Part shown: positions 28,031-36,787 of the stretch, piece after piece
How the letters are laid out: each line of letters begins with the position of its first letter
How positions within the stretch are numbered: the stretch's first letter is position 1
Assembly: GCA_050953005.1 (NCBI GenBank)
Contig: JBMNLV010000014.1
Coordinates: 62,001 to 126,000, forward strand
Source: UBA6115 sp050953005
Lineage (GTDB): Bacteria; Bacillota; Clostridia; Christensenellales; Aristaeellaceae
Length of the DNA stretch: 64,000 bases
Reading direction: 5' to 3'
The notes under the pieces: model-generated
What the model was told of the DNA's origin: nothing
The model's input: the letters and a program-made list of their open reading frames with translations, nothing else
Database searches by the model: none
Translations under genes and position numbers: made by a program

Positions 28031-28183
28031 ATGAAAAACATCGTGATTGTTTTGATTATGCTTGCCATTGTGGCGGCCATCATTCGGTATTTTGCCCGTG
28101 CGAAAAAACGCGGTGAAACCTGTATCGGATGTCCTTATGCCAATCAGTGCGAAGACAAGTGTGGCGGTGATCAGCGCGTATAG
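28031..28183 (+). CDS. FeoB-associated Cys-rich membrane protein
   Basis: Small gene of 50 codons beginning MKNIVIVLIMLAIVAAIIRY: one N-terminal membrane helix, then a short basic linker and a cysteine cluster CIGCPYANQCEDKCGGD with four Cys. It lies 30 bp after feoB on the same strand. This is the typical FeoB-associated Cys-rich protein of Bacillota, thought to help FeoB function in place of FeoC. There is no strong ribosome site of its own; AGGAG-like bases are weak here. Confidence 0.8.
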   Translation: MKNIVIVLIMLAIVAAIIRYFARAKKRGETCIGCPYANQCEDKCGGDQRV

Positions 28184-28414
28184 CGTCAAAGCTGCCAACA
28201 GCGAGAGAAGCTGACAATTAAGCTATAAAGCGGAGCTGTCATCGCTTCACACGCTGATGATCTCAAACGAAAGAACGCCTTTTGTCCTGACAATGATTTC
28301 AAGGGGTCATGGGATTCAGCGTCACCTTGCTCAAAAAATGTGATTGACAAAACATCTTTCACGCCCCTGAAGGTAAGAAAACCTTGACTAACGTAAAGTG
28401 AATGTGAGGAATTT

Positions 28415-29335
28415 ATGATGAAAAGATTGTATTCGCTGCTTTTAGCGATTTTGATGATGCTCAGCCTGTTTGCTGTGGCAGGCGCTGATGAGTATGTGGT
28501 GAAGGTGTCTTCGCCCAGCGGCGCTCCCGGGCTTGCGCTTGCAACGCTGGCTGTACAGGCTCCTGAGAACTATACTTATTTGACAGCTGAAACCATCACG
28601 GCTGAATTCGCCAATGAAACCGCTGATTTTATCATCGCTCCTCTGAATGCCGGCGCCAAACTCTACAAAGCTGGCAAGTCTTCCTACAAATTAGCGGCTG
28701 TGGTTGCCTGGGGCAATCTGTTTATTGCTTCTCAAAGGGAAAACTTCACCTTGGAGGACATTAACGGGGCAGAGATCACCATGTTTGGAGAAAAGACCAT
28801 CAATTCTTCCATTACTAAGTTTGTATTGGCAGAAAATGGCATCATCCCCGCCAATATTGAATATCTTGCCGGGGCTTCCAATACCCAGAAACTGCTTCTG
28901 TCTGACGCAGAAGCCATTGTGCTGACGGCTGAGCCTGCGCTGACGGCAGCCCGGACGAAAAACGACAAAATCACTTCCTACTCTGTTAACGAGTTGTACA
29001 AGAGTGCTACCGGTTATGACGGCTTTACCCAGGCAGGTTTGTTCGTGAAGACGGAAACGGCTCAAAACCATCCAGAGGTGGTTGAAAACTATCTGAAGCT
29101 GGTGGAAGAATCCTGCGATAAATGCGTTAGTGATGTGGCCGCTGTTGCGGAGGCCGCAGCTGCCATGGAAATTCTGCCAAACAAGAAGGTGGGCATGAAC
29201 GCCATCCCCAACTGCACCATCCGTTACATGAGTGCCTTGGATGCTCGTGAGCAGGTTGAGATTACTGCCAACATCGACCTGGAGCAGTTTGGCGGCGCTG
29301 TCCCTGCGGACGACTTCTATTATGGCGCGAAGTAA
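28415..29335 (+). CDS. ABC transporter substrate-binding protein (NMT1/SsuA-like)
   Basis: Secreted binding protein of 306 residues with signal MMKRLYSLLLAILMMLSLFA then VAGADE. The body resembles NMT1/THI5-like or SsuA proteins (VSSPSGAPGLALATLA, FIIAPLNAGAKLYKAG, AENGIIPANIEYLAG). Ligands of this class include sulfonates, thiamine precursors and metal-related small molecules; which one is unclear. It overlaps the permease gene by 14 bases. Upstream is TTGACA at about 28344, but no GTTAG operator and no thiamine-riboswitch motif. Confidence 0.75.
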   Translation: MMKRLYSLLLAILMMLSLFAVAGADEYVVKVSSPSGAPGLALATLAVQAPENYTYLTAETITAEFANETADFIIAPLNAGAKLYKAGKSSYKLAAVVAWGNLFIASQRENFTLEDINGAEITMFGEKTINSSITKFVLAENGIIPANIEYLAGASNTQKLLLSDAEAIVLTAEPALTAARTKNDKITSYSVNELYKSATGYDGFTQAGLFVKTETAQNHPEVVENYLKLVEESCDKCVSDVAAVAEAAAAMEILPNKKVGMNAIPNCTIRYMSALDAREQVEITANIDLEQFGGAVPADDFYYGAK

Positions 29336-30095
29336 GGGAAAAGAGGTTCTGGCTTTTTCCCTTGGTATCATCCTGATTGCTTGTCTGCTGCAAACTGCTG
29401 GGTACATCAAAGGTGATGCCATTGTGTTCCCCGATGTATGGGAGATTGTGAAGGCCTTTCTGCGGTTGCTCGTCACAGGGCGCACATACCTGTTAATTTG
29501 GACAACGCTCAAGCATTTGCTGATGTCAATGGCGGTATCCACCGCCATTGGCATTCTTATGGGGTTGGCGCAGGGAATGAGCGGTTTTGTTCGCAACCTG
29601 TTTAAGCCGCTTATCATCATGCTGCGTTCTCTGCCCATGATAGTTTTGATTGTTGTTATTATGGTCATAGCCAAGTACAAGTGGGTACCTGTGATTGCCC
29701 CGTCTCTGGTGCTGATTCCTATTATCAGTGAAGCTACCAGCGAAGGCTTCCGGCGGATTGATCAGGAACTGGTTGATGTCTACCGCATGAACAGCAATAT
29801 TAATTTCAGTGTGTTGGCTCATGTGTACCTGCCCCTGATGGCAGGATACTTAAAACAGGCTTATGTCAATGCTGTGGGTATGGGAATTAAGCTGACGGTA
29901 TCGACAGAGTATTTGGTGCAGACCCGAAACTCTTTGGGAAAAGCAGTGCACAGCAGCGGCTATTTTAACGAATATCAGGACATATACGCTTATGCGCTGG
30001 TGATGATTTTGTTGATTCTTCTGGTGAGCGAACTGCCCATGTGGCTTGCCCGGAAGGCAAATCAAGCATCCCGGATAGAATGGATTGAAGCATAA
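29322..30095 (+). CDS. ABC transporter permease (SsuC/BPD type)
   Basis: Permease of 257 residues; ATG 29322 (MARSKGKEVLAFSLGI) overlaps the end of the binding-protein gene. Features are LLMSMAVSTAIGILMGLAQG, IMLRSLPMIVLIVVIMVIAK and a coupling loop DQELVDVYRMNSNINFSVLA. The ATPase gene usual for SsuABC-type systems is absent on either side, so the system is incomplete here or borrows an ATPase. A strong terminator follows. Confidence 0.8.
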   Translation: MARSKGKEVLAFSLGIILIACLLQTAGYIKGDAIVFPDVWEIVKAFLRLLVTGRTYLLIWTTLKHLLMSMAVSTAIGILMGLAQGMSGFVRNLFKPLIIMLRSLPMIVLIVVIMVIAKYKWVPVIAPSLVLIPIISEATSEGFRRIDQELVDVYRMNSNINFSVLAHVYLPLMAGYLKQAYVNAVGMGIKLTVSTEYLVQTRNSLGKAVHSSGYFNEYQDIYAYALVMILLILLVSELPMWLARKANQASRIEWIEA

Positions 30096-30123
30096 ACGAG
30101 TTTTCAATGCTTTATAAATGAAT

Positions 30124-30164
30124 AAAAACCGGATTTCATCGAAAATCAACGAAATCCGGTTTTT
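30124..30164 (+). terminator. Rho-independent terminator after the NMT1-like ABC genes
   Basis: Stem AAAAACCGGATTTC (30124-30137) pairs with GAAATCCGGTTTTT (30151-30164) around a 13-nt loop, with the T-run continuing. Palindromic A/T flanks mean it could act in both directions. Confidence 0.85.
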
Positions 30165-30358
30165 TAGTTGTAATGCGTATTTGACTTAGTTGTTTGGTAA
30201 TTTATTCAAATCGGGGAATTATCTATCCTTGGTGAAATTTATGCAACGGTCACCCTTCTGCTGTCGGCTTTGATGGCAAAAATCAGAAGAGACAGGTATG
30301 GAGCTAAGGTTCCTGAAAACAAAGCTTAAGACAACTTAAAGAAGGAGAAATTCTGAAA

Positions 30359-30790
30359 ATGAAAAAGCGCGTCGCCATCCTGGTCAGCCAGGATTATGGG
30401 CCTTCCCATCCCTACCCGGACGATGCTTTGTTGTGTCGAGCTTTTGAGGGGATAGGGCACCAGGCCTGTATTATCTGCTGGGATGACGAAACCGTTGATT
30501 AACAGCAGTATGATGCCGCCATCGTCCGCTCCTGTTGGGATTATGACAAACGCCTGCCCGAATTTTTGGACAGGCTGGCGCACATTCATCAGCAAACGGT
30601 CTTGCTAAATCCTTTTGAAATCATCCGGGAAAACACGGACAAGCGTTATCTGCTCAAGTTAGAGGAAAGGGGTGTGCCTATTGTTCCAATGGTGGTAGTG
30701 GAGAATATAGAAATTGAACCCAATCTGTACCTTAGTGAAAACGAGCAAGGGCTAAAACTGCTCATACAGGAAACCCTGAAGCGGATTTAA
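30359..30790 (+). pseudogene. Decayed ATP-grasp (RimK-like) gene
   Basis: The frame starts properly at ATG 30359 behind AAGGAG (MKKRVAILVSQDYGPSHPYP) and resembles the N-terminal domain of RimK/glutathione-synthase-like ATP-grasp proteins (IVRSCWDYDKRLPEFLD, ENTDKRYLLKLEERGVPIVP). TAA at 30500-30502 interrupts it in frame after codon 47. After VPMVVV the ATP-binding core is missing, and about 30 residues of the C-terminal end (EPNLYLSENEQGLKLLIQ) follow. A stop plus a large deletion make it non-functional. Confidence 0.72.
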
Positions 30791-30809
30791 TATTAGCTGG
30801 TTCAAGTGC

Positions 30810-31277
30810 TCATTCTTCCTCATCTTTTCGCAGCAACTTCACCCAGCGCCTCTGGCGATGCTTATAGAATGACCAGGCAAAGGCGGTGATAAGCCAGGTC
30901 ATGCCCCAGGCTCCTTCAATCTCCAGGATGTCCATATATTGGGTTTGTCCGTCCTTGGTGGGTGCCACCCTGATGGTATGGTTCCATTGACGGGCAAGGC
31001 TGCCGTGCTCAAAAGAACGGATCAAGCCTTCTTGCTTATCGCAGCTGAGGATGAGAATACGGTGCATCCCCAAAGGAAAAAAACCAAGAAACCGGAGGGA
31101 AAAGCGGCAGCTTGCACCCGCCCCGTAAACTCCGCCCGGCAGGGGATCCAGCGGTTTGAACGAAAGCAAGGGACGGGCAATGTATTGCAATGTTTTTAGC
31201 CTGATTGCCAACTCCCATACCCGTTCGGTGCTTGCGGGAAGCACTTTTTTTATCTGTAAATGGCGGGTTTTGTTCAT
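30810..31277 (-). CDS. SRPBCC-like (START-fold) protein
   Basis: Protein of 155 residues: HLQIKKVLPASTERVWELAI at the start is the typical SRPBCC/polyketide-cyclase opening, then a helix and strands ending in LEIEGAWGMTWLITAFAWSF. The fold binds hydrophobic ligands. The ATG at 31277 lies 11 bp after the stop of the ABC gene upstream, so it is in the same transcript as the ABC pair. Its ligand may be the transported compound (inference). Confidence 0.65.
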   Translation of the reverse strand: MNKTRHLQIKKVLPASTERVWELAIRLKTLQYIARPLLSFKPLDPLPGGVYGAGASCRFSLRFLGFFPLGMHRILILSCDKQEGLIRSFEHGSLARQWNHTIRVAPTKDGQTQYMDILEIEGAWGMTWLITAFAWSFYKHRQRRWVKLLRKDEEE

Positions 31278-31288
31278 CTTGTTTTGAA

Positions 31289-33016
31289 TCAGGCAGACTG
31301 AGCTTCCACCATGGCAGCAAAGCGGCCTTTTTGTTTAAGAAGCTCCTCTGGCGTACCGCTTTCTGCAATTTTTCCGTCAGCCACCACAATGATTTTGTCT
31401 GCCCCTAACACAGTGCGCATGCGGTGGGCGATGATGAGGACCGTCTTGTTTTTAATCAGCTCGCTGATGCCCTGCTGGATTTTGCTTTCGTTCTGGGTAT
31501 CAACGGACGCTGTTGCCTCATCTAACAAGATGACCGGGGCATCCTTCAACAAGGCTCTGGCGATGGATATGCGCTGACGCTCGCCGCCGGACAAGCGCTC
31601 GCCATTTTCGCCGATAGGTGTTTGATAGCCTTGGGGCAAGCGCTTTACAAAGGCATCGCACTGGGCCAATTTGGCGGCATGCAGCACCTCGTCATCAGTG
31701 GCATCTTTTTTACCAATGCGAATGTTATCCAGCACGCTCATGTCAAACAGGGTAACATCCTGAAACACAATGGCAAAGTTCTGAAGCAATGTTTCCGGAT
31801 CGATTTGGGAGATGTCTTCGCCGCCCAGGGTGATACGCCCCCTGTCGATATCCCAAAAACGGGCAGCCAGTTTGGCAATGGTACTTTTGCCGCCGCCGGA
31901 AGGGCCTACCAGAGCAGTGACTTCGCCCTGCTTCGCCGTCAGGGATACTCTCTGCAGGGTTTGCATGTCATCCTGATAAGAAAAATCCACATCCTCAAAG
32001 ACAATGTCATAGCCCTTGGGCTGCATGGTTTCTTTGCCCGTTTGCCGTGGCATGTTGTTCATCTCACGCATGCGTTCAATGCGCACTCTCAGGTATTTCA
32101 ATGCCGCAAAATTGGACAGCGCTTCGGAAATGGGAGAATAGATGCGGGAGGATACCAGCAAAAACACCAAAAAGGTAAACAGATCTACCTGCCCTTGGGC
32201 CAGGAGGGTGCCTCCGCAGATAAGCACGGTGGGCACACCCAAATAAAGCAGCGCGTTGGCAAGGTTTAAAACAGCACCGAGGAGCAGTTCCGTTCGGATC
32301 AAGTAGTTTTCATAAGCGTCCAGCTTGGCGTTGAGCCTGCTGGTATAGTTTTTTTCCTCGTTGCAGGACTGAATAACCTGGGCATTGTCCAAGCCTTCCT
32401 GGATGAAGTCCGACACATCCCGTTTGATGTGATAAACATCGGTGTGTACCTTCTTCTGATACCGGCTGCTGCTGAGGAACACAAGGGCCGCCACCGGCAC
32501 CACCCAAAACAGCGCGAGCGCCAGACGCCAGTCAAATAAAAACATCATTACCGCCATCAGCAGGATGCTGATGATGCTGGCATAGACATGGGGCACATTG
32601 TGGGAAAACAGGTTTTCAATCTGGTTGGTATCCTCCATGATGGTGCTGGAAAGGTCGGCGATGTCCTTTTGCCCAAAGAAGGAAAGGGGCAGTTGGCGCA
32701 GCGTTTCCGCCAGCCTGATGCGGGTTTTGGCGCTTTCATCATAGATGCGGGTATAGGTGCTGCCATACTGGATGTAGTTGATGATATAGATGAGGGTCAA
32801 AATCACCAGGCTGACGCCCACATACGCCCAGATACTCCAGGACAGGTTTTGTGCTTTACCGGAAAATACCCGGAGCACATCCCGTGTAAAAAAGGTACAC
32901 ACCATGATGGGTAACATGAAACTGAGGAACTGCAGCACCGTCCACCAGATGGACTTGTTCAAATCCCGGGCGCCTTCCGGTGTCATGGCGTAGCGATTTT
33001 GTAAAAAGCGATTCAC
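31289..33016 (-). CDS. ABC transporter, fused membrane and ATPase domains (YbtQ-like)
   Basis: Exporter-fold half-transporter of 575 residues. The start is GTG 33016 (MNRFLQNRYAMTPEGARD) behind AAGGAGG; it overlaps the upstream ABC gene by four bases (GTGA). Six membrane helices fill residues 20-310. The nucleotide domain has Walker A GPSGGGKST, signature LSGGERQR and Walker B ILLDEATAS. MTPEGARDL at the N-terminus is common in YbtPQ/IrtAB-like siderophore importers, which use this fold. It heterodimerises with the partner encoded just upstream. The location in the metal regulon favours a metallophore or tetrapyrrole substrate (inference). Confidence 0.82.
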   Translation of the reverse strand: MNRFLQNRYAMTPEGARDLNKSIWWTVLQFLSFMLPIMVCTFFTRDVLRVFSGKAQNLSWSIWAYVGVSLVILTLIYIINYIQYGSTYTRIYDESAKTRIRLAETLRQLPLSFFGQKDIADLSSTIMEDTNQIENLFSHNVPHVYASIISILLMAVMMFLFDWRLALALFWVVPVAALVFLSSSRYQKKVHTDVYHIKRDVSDFIQEGLDNAQVIQSCNEEKNYTSRLNAKLDAYENYLIRTELLLGAVLNLANALLYLGVPTVLICGGTLLAQGQVDLFTFLVFLLVSSRIYSPISEALSNFAALKYLRVRIERMREMNNMPRQTGKETMQPKGYDIVFEDVDFSYQDDMQTLQRVSLTAKQGEVTALVGPSGGGKSTIAKLAARFWDIDRGRITLGGEDISQIDPETLLQNFAIVFQDVTLFDMSVLDNIRIGKKDATDDEVLHAAKLAQCDAFVKRLPQGYQTPIGENGERLSGGERQRISIARALLKDAPVILLDEATASVDTQNESKIQQGISELIKNKTVLIIAHRMRTVLGADKIIVVADGKIAESGTPEELLKQKGRFAAMVEAQSA

Positions 33017-34830
33017 GCCGATACCTCCTTTTTGGAAGAAGAAACTTTCCAATCAATGGTGGTTTGATATTCTGCCCACATGGCGGCATACATCCCTTGC
33101 TTTTGCAGCAACTGCTCATGGCTGCCCTTTTCCACAATCCGGCCCTTGTCCATGACCAAGATTTGGTCAGCATCCACGACAGAGTTCAAACGATGTGCGA
33201 TCATCAGTGTGGTTTTGCCTTGGCTCAAAGCTTTAAGAGCCTTGCGGATGAGGTGCTCATTCTCCGGGTCAGCAAAAGCGGTCGCTTCATCCAGCAGCAC
33301 AATGGGGGCATCCTTCAGAATGGAACGGGCCAGCGCAATGCGCTGCTGCTCGCCGCCGGAAAGATAGGTTCCGCGGCTGCCAATGATGGTATCAAGTCCT
33401 TGGGGCAGGTTGTCGATAATCTCCCGGGACTGGGACAAATCCACCGCGCGTTGAATGGCTTCCTCTGTAGCGTTTGTTGTGCCAAAGGTAATGTTGTCCC
33501 GCAGGCTCATCTTCATGAGGCAGGTGGTTTGGAACACAAAGGAAACATTGTCCATCAGGGTTTCTTTTGCAATATTTTTGACGTTGACACCCCCAACCAG
33601 CACCTGGCCGCTGTCCACATCCCAAAAACGCGCGGCTAAACGGGCCAGGGTTGTTTTGCCGCTGCCGGAAGCGCCTACCAGCGCGATGGTTTCACCGGGA
33701 TTGATGTGGAAAGAAACGCTGCTTACCGCTGGGGTATCGCTGCCGGGATATGTGAAGGTAACGTACTGGAAGGCGAGGGAAGTATCATCGATTTGGGTCT
33801 GCTTGCCCCGGGACATATCGGGATAATCAAGCAACCCTTCCATACGATCCAAAACTTGCCCGGCAATCATCTTGTTTTGATACAAGTACATGGATTTCAT
33901 CATGGTGGTAGAAAATAAGGGCGCCAGCATCAGAAACAGAATAAAATTGCTCAGCAGAATGCCCGCGCTGTCAGATCCCTCCCAGGTAAGCAGGGATGCC
34001 ACAACCAGGAACATGCCTCCCGCCTGCATAATCATGGTGTAGGCGCTCATGGGGTGCCGCCAGGTGATGGTATAGGCATACACCATTTCCTTGTAATTGA
34101 GGATCAGGTTATAAAAACGCTTAAAGGAGAACACGCTCTGCCCGAATGTTTTCACCACCGGAATGCCGCGCACATATTCCACTGATTCGCTGCTCATGGC
34201 TTCCAGCGCATTCAGGTATTGGTCCTGAAAAGCCTTGCCGGCGGTGGTCATCATGCCGCCCATGGTCATAAAACCCATGAGAATGGGGATCAGCAGCGCA
34301 ATGCCCAGCCGCCAATCTACCAGGGCGATCAGCAGCAGCACCGAAAGGGGAGTTATCACTGTTGCCGCCATATCCGGCAGCTGATGGGCCAAAAAGGAGT
34401 GAGTGGAGCCTGCTGAGTCGTTGATAATTTTACGCATGCGGCCGGACAGGTTCGTATCAAAAAACCCCAGGGATTTATTAATGATCCGTTCCATACCTTT
34501 TTTCTGCAAGGCAACTTCTACCCGGAATCCTGCCAGGTGAGAGAAGAGAAGCGCTGCAAAATAGCAAAGAATGGCAAGCACCTGGGCTGCAAAGGCCAGC
34601 CAGGCATATTTAGCCAGTCCCTCCAGTTGCACCTGCCCAGGTGTTTGCAGCAGCTGGCGCACCAGCAGCCACACCATCAGGAAGGGCAACATACCCAGCA
34701 AAGCATGAAGCGAAGACAAGACAAGGGACAGGGATAAAAAGAATTGTTTCTCCTCCATAAAAGGCTTAAAGCGTTTCAACAGAGGGGTCTTCCTAGCCTT
34801 TTGGGTGTTTCTTTTTGCTTTTTGAGCCAT
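33013..34830 (-). CDS. ABC transporter, fused membrane and ATPase domains (YbtP-like)
   Basis: Half-transporter of 605 residues, partner of the next gene product. A basic N-terminus is followed by six helices and a nucleotide domain with Walker A GASGSGKTT, signature LSGGEQQR and Walker B VLLDEATAF. ATG 34830 follows a GGAG placed somewhat far upstream. The gene lies 64 bp beyond the flavodoxin gene, with a terminator between, so transcription may depend on read-through from the operator-controlled promoter at 35989 or on an unseen promoter. Confidence 0.82.
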   Translation of the reverse strand: MAQKAKRNTQKARKTPLLKRFKPFMEEKQFFLSLSLVLSSLHALLGMLPFLMVWLLVRQLLQTPGQVQLEGLAKYAWLAFAAQVLAILCYFAALLFSHLAGFRVEVALQKKGMERIINKSLGFFDTNLSGRMRKIINDSAGSTHSFLAHQLPDMAATVITPLSVLLLIALVDWRLGIALLIPILMGFMTMGGMMTTAGKAFQDQYLNALEAMSSESVEYVRGIPVVKTFGQSVFSFKRFYNLILNYKEMVYAYTITWRHPMSAYTMIMQAGGMFLVVASLLTWEGSDSAGILLSNFILFLMLAPLFSTTMMKSMYLYQNKMIAGQVLDRMEGLLDYPDMSRGKQTQIDDTSLAFQYVTFTYPGSDTPAVSSVSFHINPGETIALVGASGSGKTTLARLAARFWDVDSGQVLVGGVNVKNIAKETLMDNVSFVFQTTCLMKMSLRDNITFGTTNATEEAIQRAVDLSQSREIIDNLPQGLDTIIGSRGTYLSGGEQQRIALARSILKDAPIVLLDEATAFADPENEHLIRKALKALSQGKTTLMIAHRLNSVVDADQILVMDKGRIVEKGSHEQLLQKQGMYAAMWAEYQTTIDWKVSSSKKEVSA

Positions 34831-34852
34831 GGTTTTTTTCTACTCCATTCAA

Positions 34853-34886
34853 ATAAAAAACCTGCGCCTTAAGAATAAGGCGCAGG
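34853..34886 (-). terminator. Terminator between flavodoxin and ABC genes
   Basis: On the minus strand: stem CCTGCGCCTTA, loop TTCT, stem TAAGGCGCAGG (34886-34861), then TTTTTTATT. A textbook intrinsic terminator right after the flavodoxin stop. Partial read-through would lower expression of the ABC pair relative to flavodoxin. Confidence 0.88.
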
Positions 34887-34894
34887 AAAGTAAT

Positions 34895-35308
34895 TTATTG
34901 TGCGGTCAGTTGTTCTCCCAGTTGACGGCAAGCAGCAAGCCCTTCGTCATCTGGCGTCAGATGTACAATCAAACCATCCGCAACCAATTGGGCGCCAAGG
35001 CTTTCGCATTCCGCCTGCCAGATTCGCATCCATTCGCCATCCCCCCAATCGTATGAGCCGAATAACGCAATCCTTTTTCCGGACAGGCTGCCTTTAACGC
35101 CATCAAACATGGGGGCGAACTCGCCCTCCTCCAACTCCTCACCTCCCATGGAAGGGCAGCCGAAAGCGACTGCCTGGTAGTTGGACATTAACTCTGCGTT
35201 AAAGTCGCTTGCCTGGTACAAGTCCGCATTGCAGACCTTTGCAATTTCTTCGGCCATGGCCTCCGTATTGCCGGTTCCGCTCCAGTAAACCACAGCTATT
35301 TTGGACAT
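34895..35308 (-). CDS. Flavodoxin
   Basis: Short-chain flavodoxin of 137 residues. ATG 35308 (MSKIAVVYWSGTGNTEAMAE) follows AGGAGGG; the T/S-G-T-G-N-T phosphate-binding loop is clear, with FMN-ring loops around GCPSMGGEELEEGEF and GSYDWGDGEW. It replaces ferredoxin as an electron carrier when iron is scarce, matching its place behind two GTTAG-N6-CTAAC operators. It follows the DUF3793 gene by 31 bp. Confidence 0.93.
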   Translation of the reverse strand: MSKIAVVYWSGTGNTEAMAEEIAKVCNADLYQASDFNAELMSNYQAVAFGCPSMGGEELEEGEFAPMFDGVKGSLSGKRIALFGSYDWGDGEWMRIWQAECESLGAQLVADGLIVHLTPDDEGLAACRQLGEQLTAQ

Positions 35309-35339
35309 TGATAAACCCTCCTGACAGATAATGTTTATA

Positions 35340-35903
35340 TCAAGCAGCGTGAATGAGCTGCAAAACACTCTGCCCCTGCCGCAAGCATTCCAAGCAGTGC
35401 TCCCGGCATCTATGAAACAGTTCAAAACGCTCCTTTGCTTTTTCAGGCTGCGTATATACCTTCCAAAGCCCGCAAAAGGCATACCCCTTGCCCTTGTTGG
35501 CAATAAAACCCAGCACATCCTCTAAGGGATAACCTAAAAACAGCCCGATTTCGTGAGGAAAATCCAAGGAATTTGTCATCTTCATCAACAAATGCGCCAC
35601 GTTGGCCTCATGGCCTTTGTCAACCGGATACCCCAGCTGGCACAAAAAACACCGAAACCTAGACTCGGACAGCATGGCTTCTATCATCTGGGGCCGATAC
35701 ACAAAAATTTGTTTAAAACTGCTGTTTCGATCAATCATGCAAACTCGTACAGCTTTTTTGCTCAGCGCCTCGCCCAGTGTTTTCAGCGCTTTTTGAAATG
35801 TTTTTTCACAGCGGGGACGATAGGTAAAAAGGCTGCCGGCTTTATAGCCCTGTAAGGTTGCAGAGGTATGGCGCACAAAGATTTTTTCAAAGGATTCTCC
35901 CAT
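35340..35903 (-). CDS. DUF3793 family protein
   Basis: Protein of 187 residues; ATG 35903 (MGESFEKIFVRHTSATLQGY) follows GGAGGG. Family hallmarks are HTSATLQGYKAGSLF, a Cys-rich centre (FRCFLCQLGYP) and HEIGLFLGYPLEDVLGFI followed by a region with the tail motif CREHCLEC. DUF3793 proteins are often encoded next to flavodoxin in anaerobic Bacillota; their activity is unknown. The many Cys and the regulon suggest a role in metal or tetrapyrrole handling (inference). First gene of the flavodoxin operon. Confidence 0.8.
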   Translation of the reverse strand: MGESFEKIFVRHTSATLQGYKAGSLFTYRPRCEKTFQKALKTLGEALSKKAVRVCMIDRNSSFKQIFVYRPQMIEAMLSESRFRCFLCQLGYPVDKGHEANVAHLLMKMTNSLDFPHEIGLFLGYPLEDVLGFIANKGKGYAFCGLWKVYTQPEKAKERFELFHRCREHCLECLRQGQSVLQLIHAA

Positions 35904-35926
35904 ACAGCCCTCCAAGATAAAATGAA

Positions 35927-35989
35927 CCTCACAAGTTAGCATCAACTAACTTGTGAGGTTAGAATATTCTAACTTTATGGGATTGTCAA
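35927..35989 (-). promoter_or_regulatory. Promoter with two palindromic operators for DUF3793-flavodoxin
   Basis: On the minus strand: TTGACA (35989-35984), a 17-nt spacer, TATTCT (35966-35961). The -10 lies inside the perfect palindrome GTTAGAATATTCTAAC (35958-35973). Just downstream is a larger palindrome with 13-bp arms CCTCACAAGTTAG / CTAACTTGTGAGG (35927-35958), whose core GTTAGCATCAACTAAC (35935-35950) is again GTTAG-N6-CTAAC. Confidence 0.82.
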
Positions 35990-36177
35990 GTCTATTTTTT
36001 ATTTATAGTAAGTTTTTCTTGTTTTATGAAAATGTTCGGAAAAGTGAAAAGAGGGCATAAAAAAGAACAGAATTTAAAAGACGGATAAAGGGGCGCTGGG
36101 AAGCGCAGCCCGCTGATCAAAATTCGCCCTAATGGCATATACGGTGGGGCAAAAGTTGTATGAAGTAAAAGTGATTA

Positions 36178-36567
36178 TTATTTTTCTTTACAAGTTGACG
36201 GCAGATGGGCGCAGGCAAATTGCCTGAGCGCTTCAAAGGTTTGCTCGCTGATATCGTGTTCAATTCTGCAGGCATCTTCATAGGCCGTGTCCTCATCAAC
36301 ACCAAGCTGTATGAAGATATTTGCCAAGGTCATGTGGCGCTCCATCATGACCCGTGCAATTTCCTCGCCTTTATCGGTTAGGTGAATATGATTCTCATCA
36401 TCCATTGTGATGTATCCGCCCTTGCGCAATTGTTTCATGGCATAGCTGACGGAAGGCTTGGTAACCCCCAGTGCGTTTGCGATATCAACGGATCTTGCAT
36501 ACCCTTTTTTCTTTTTTAAAAAGAGAATTCTTTCCAGGTAATTTTCTTGAGATTCGTTTATCTGCAT
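36178..36567 (-). CDS. DtxR/MntR-family metal-dependent regulator (second copy)
   Basis: Regulator of 129 residues. The winged helix is SVDIANALGVTKPSVSYAMK and the metal-site segments are ERHMTLANIFIQLGVDEDTA and EDACRIEHDISE, parallel to the paralogue at 25025 with roughly half the residues conserved by eye. The start ATG 36567 follows GGAG. It lacks its own GTTAG operator, so it may be constitutive. Either or both paralogues may read the nine operators; which binds Fe and which Mn cannot be told. Confidence 0.9.
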   Translation of the reverse strand: MQINESQENYLERILFLKKKKGYARSVDIANALGVTKPSVSYAMKQLRKGGYITMDDENHIHLTDKGEEIARVMMERHMTLANIFIQLGVDEDTAYEDACRIEHDISEQTFEALRQFACAHLPSTCKEK

Positions 36568-36787
36568 TGTACTCCTCCAATAATTTTAGTTATAATCTTT
36601 AGCTTAATCTTACAACAAAACAAGAAAAAATACCATGAAAGATGTCATTTTTGGAAGAAGCAGTGTAGAATCAGCGCAATATTCTGTGAAGGTTTTCGGG
36701 TTTCTGAAAATATAAAGCAAAATAACCCCATGATTCATATTTCGCGCTTCCAGGGATATCCTGTGCACTTTTTGATGATCATAAAAC

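Noticed and set aside
28184..28414. Thiamine riboswitch upstream of the NMT1-like gene
   Set aside because: I looked for the conserved CUGAGA and ACCUGAUC-type segments and found neither.
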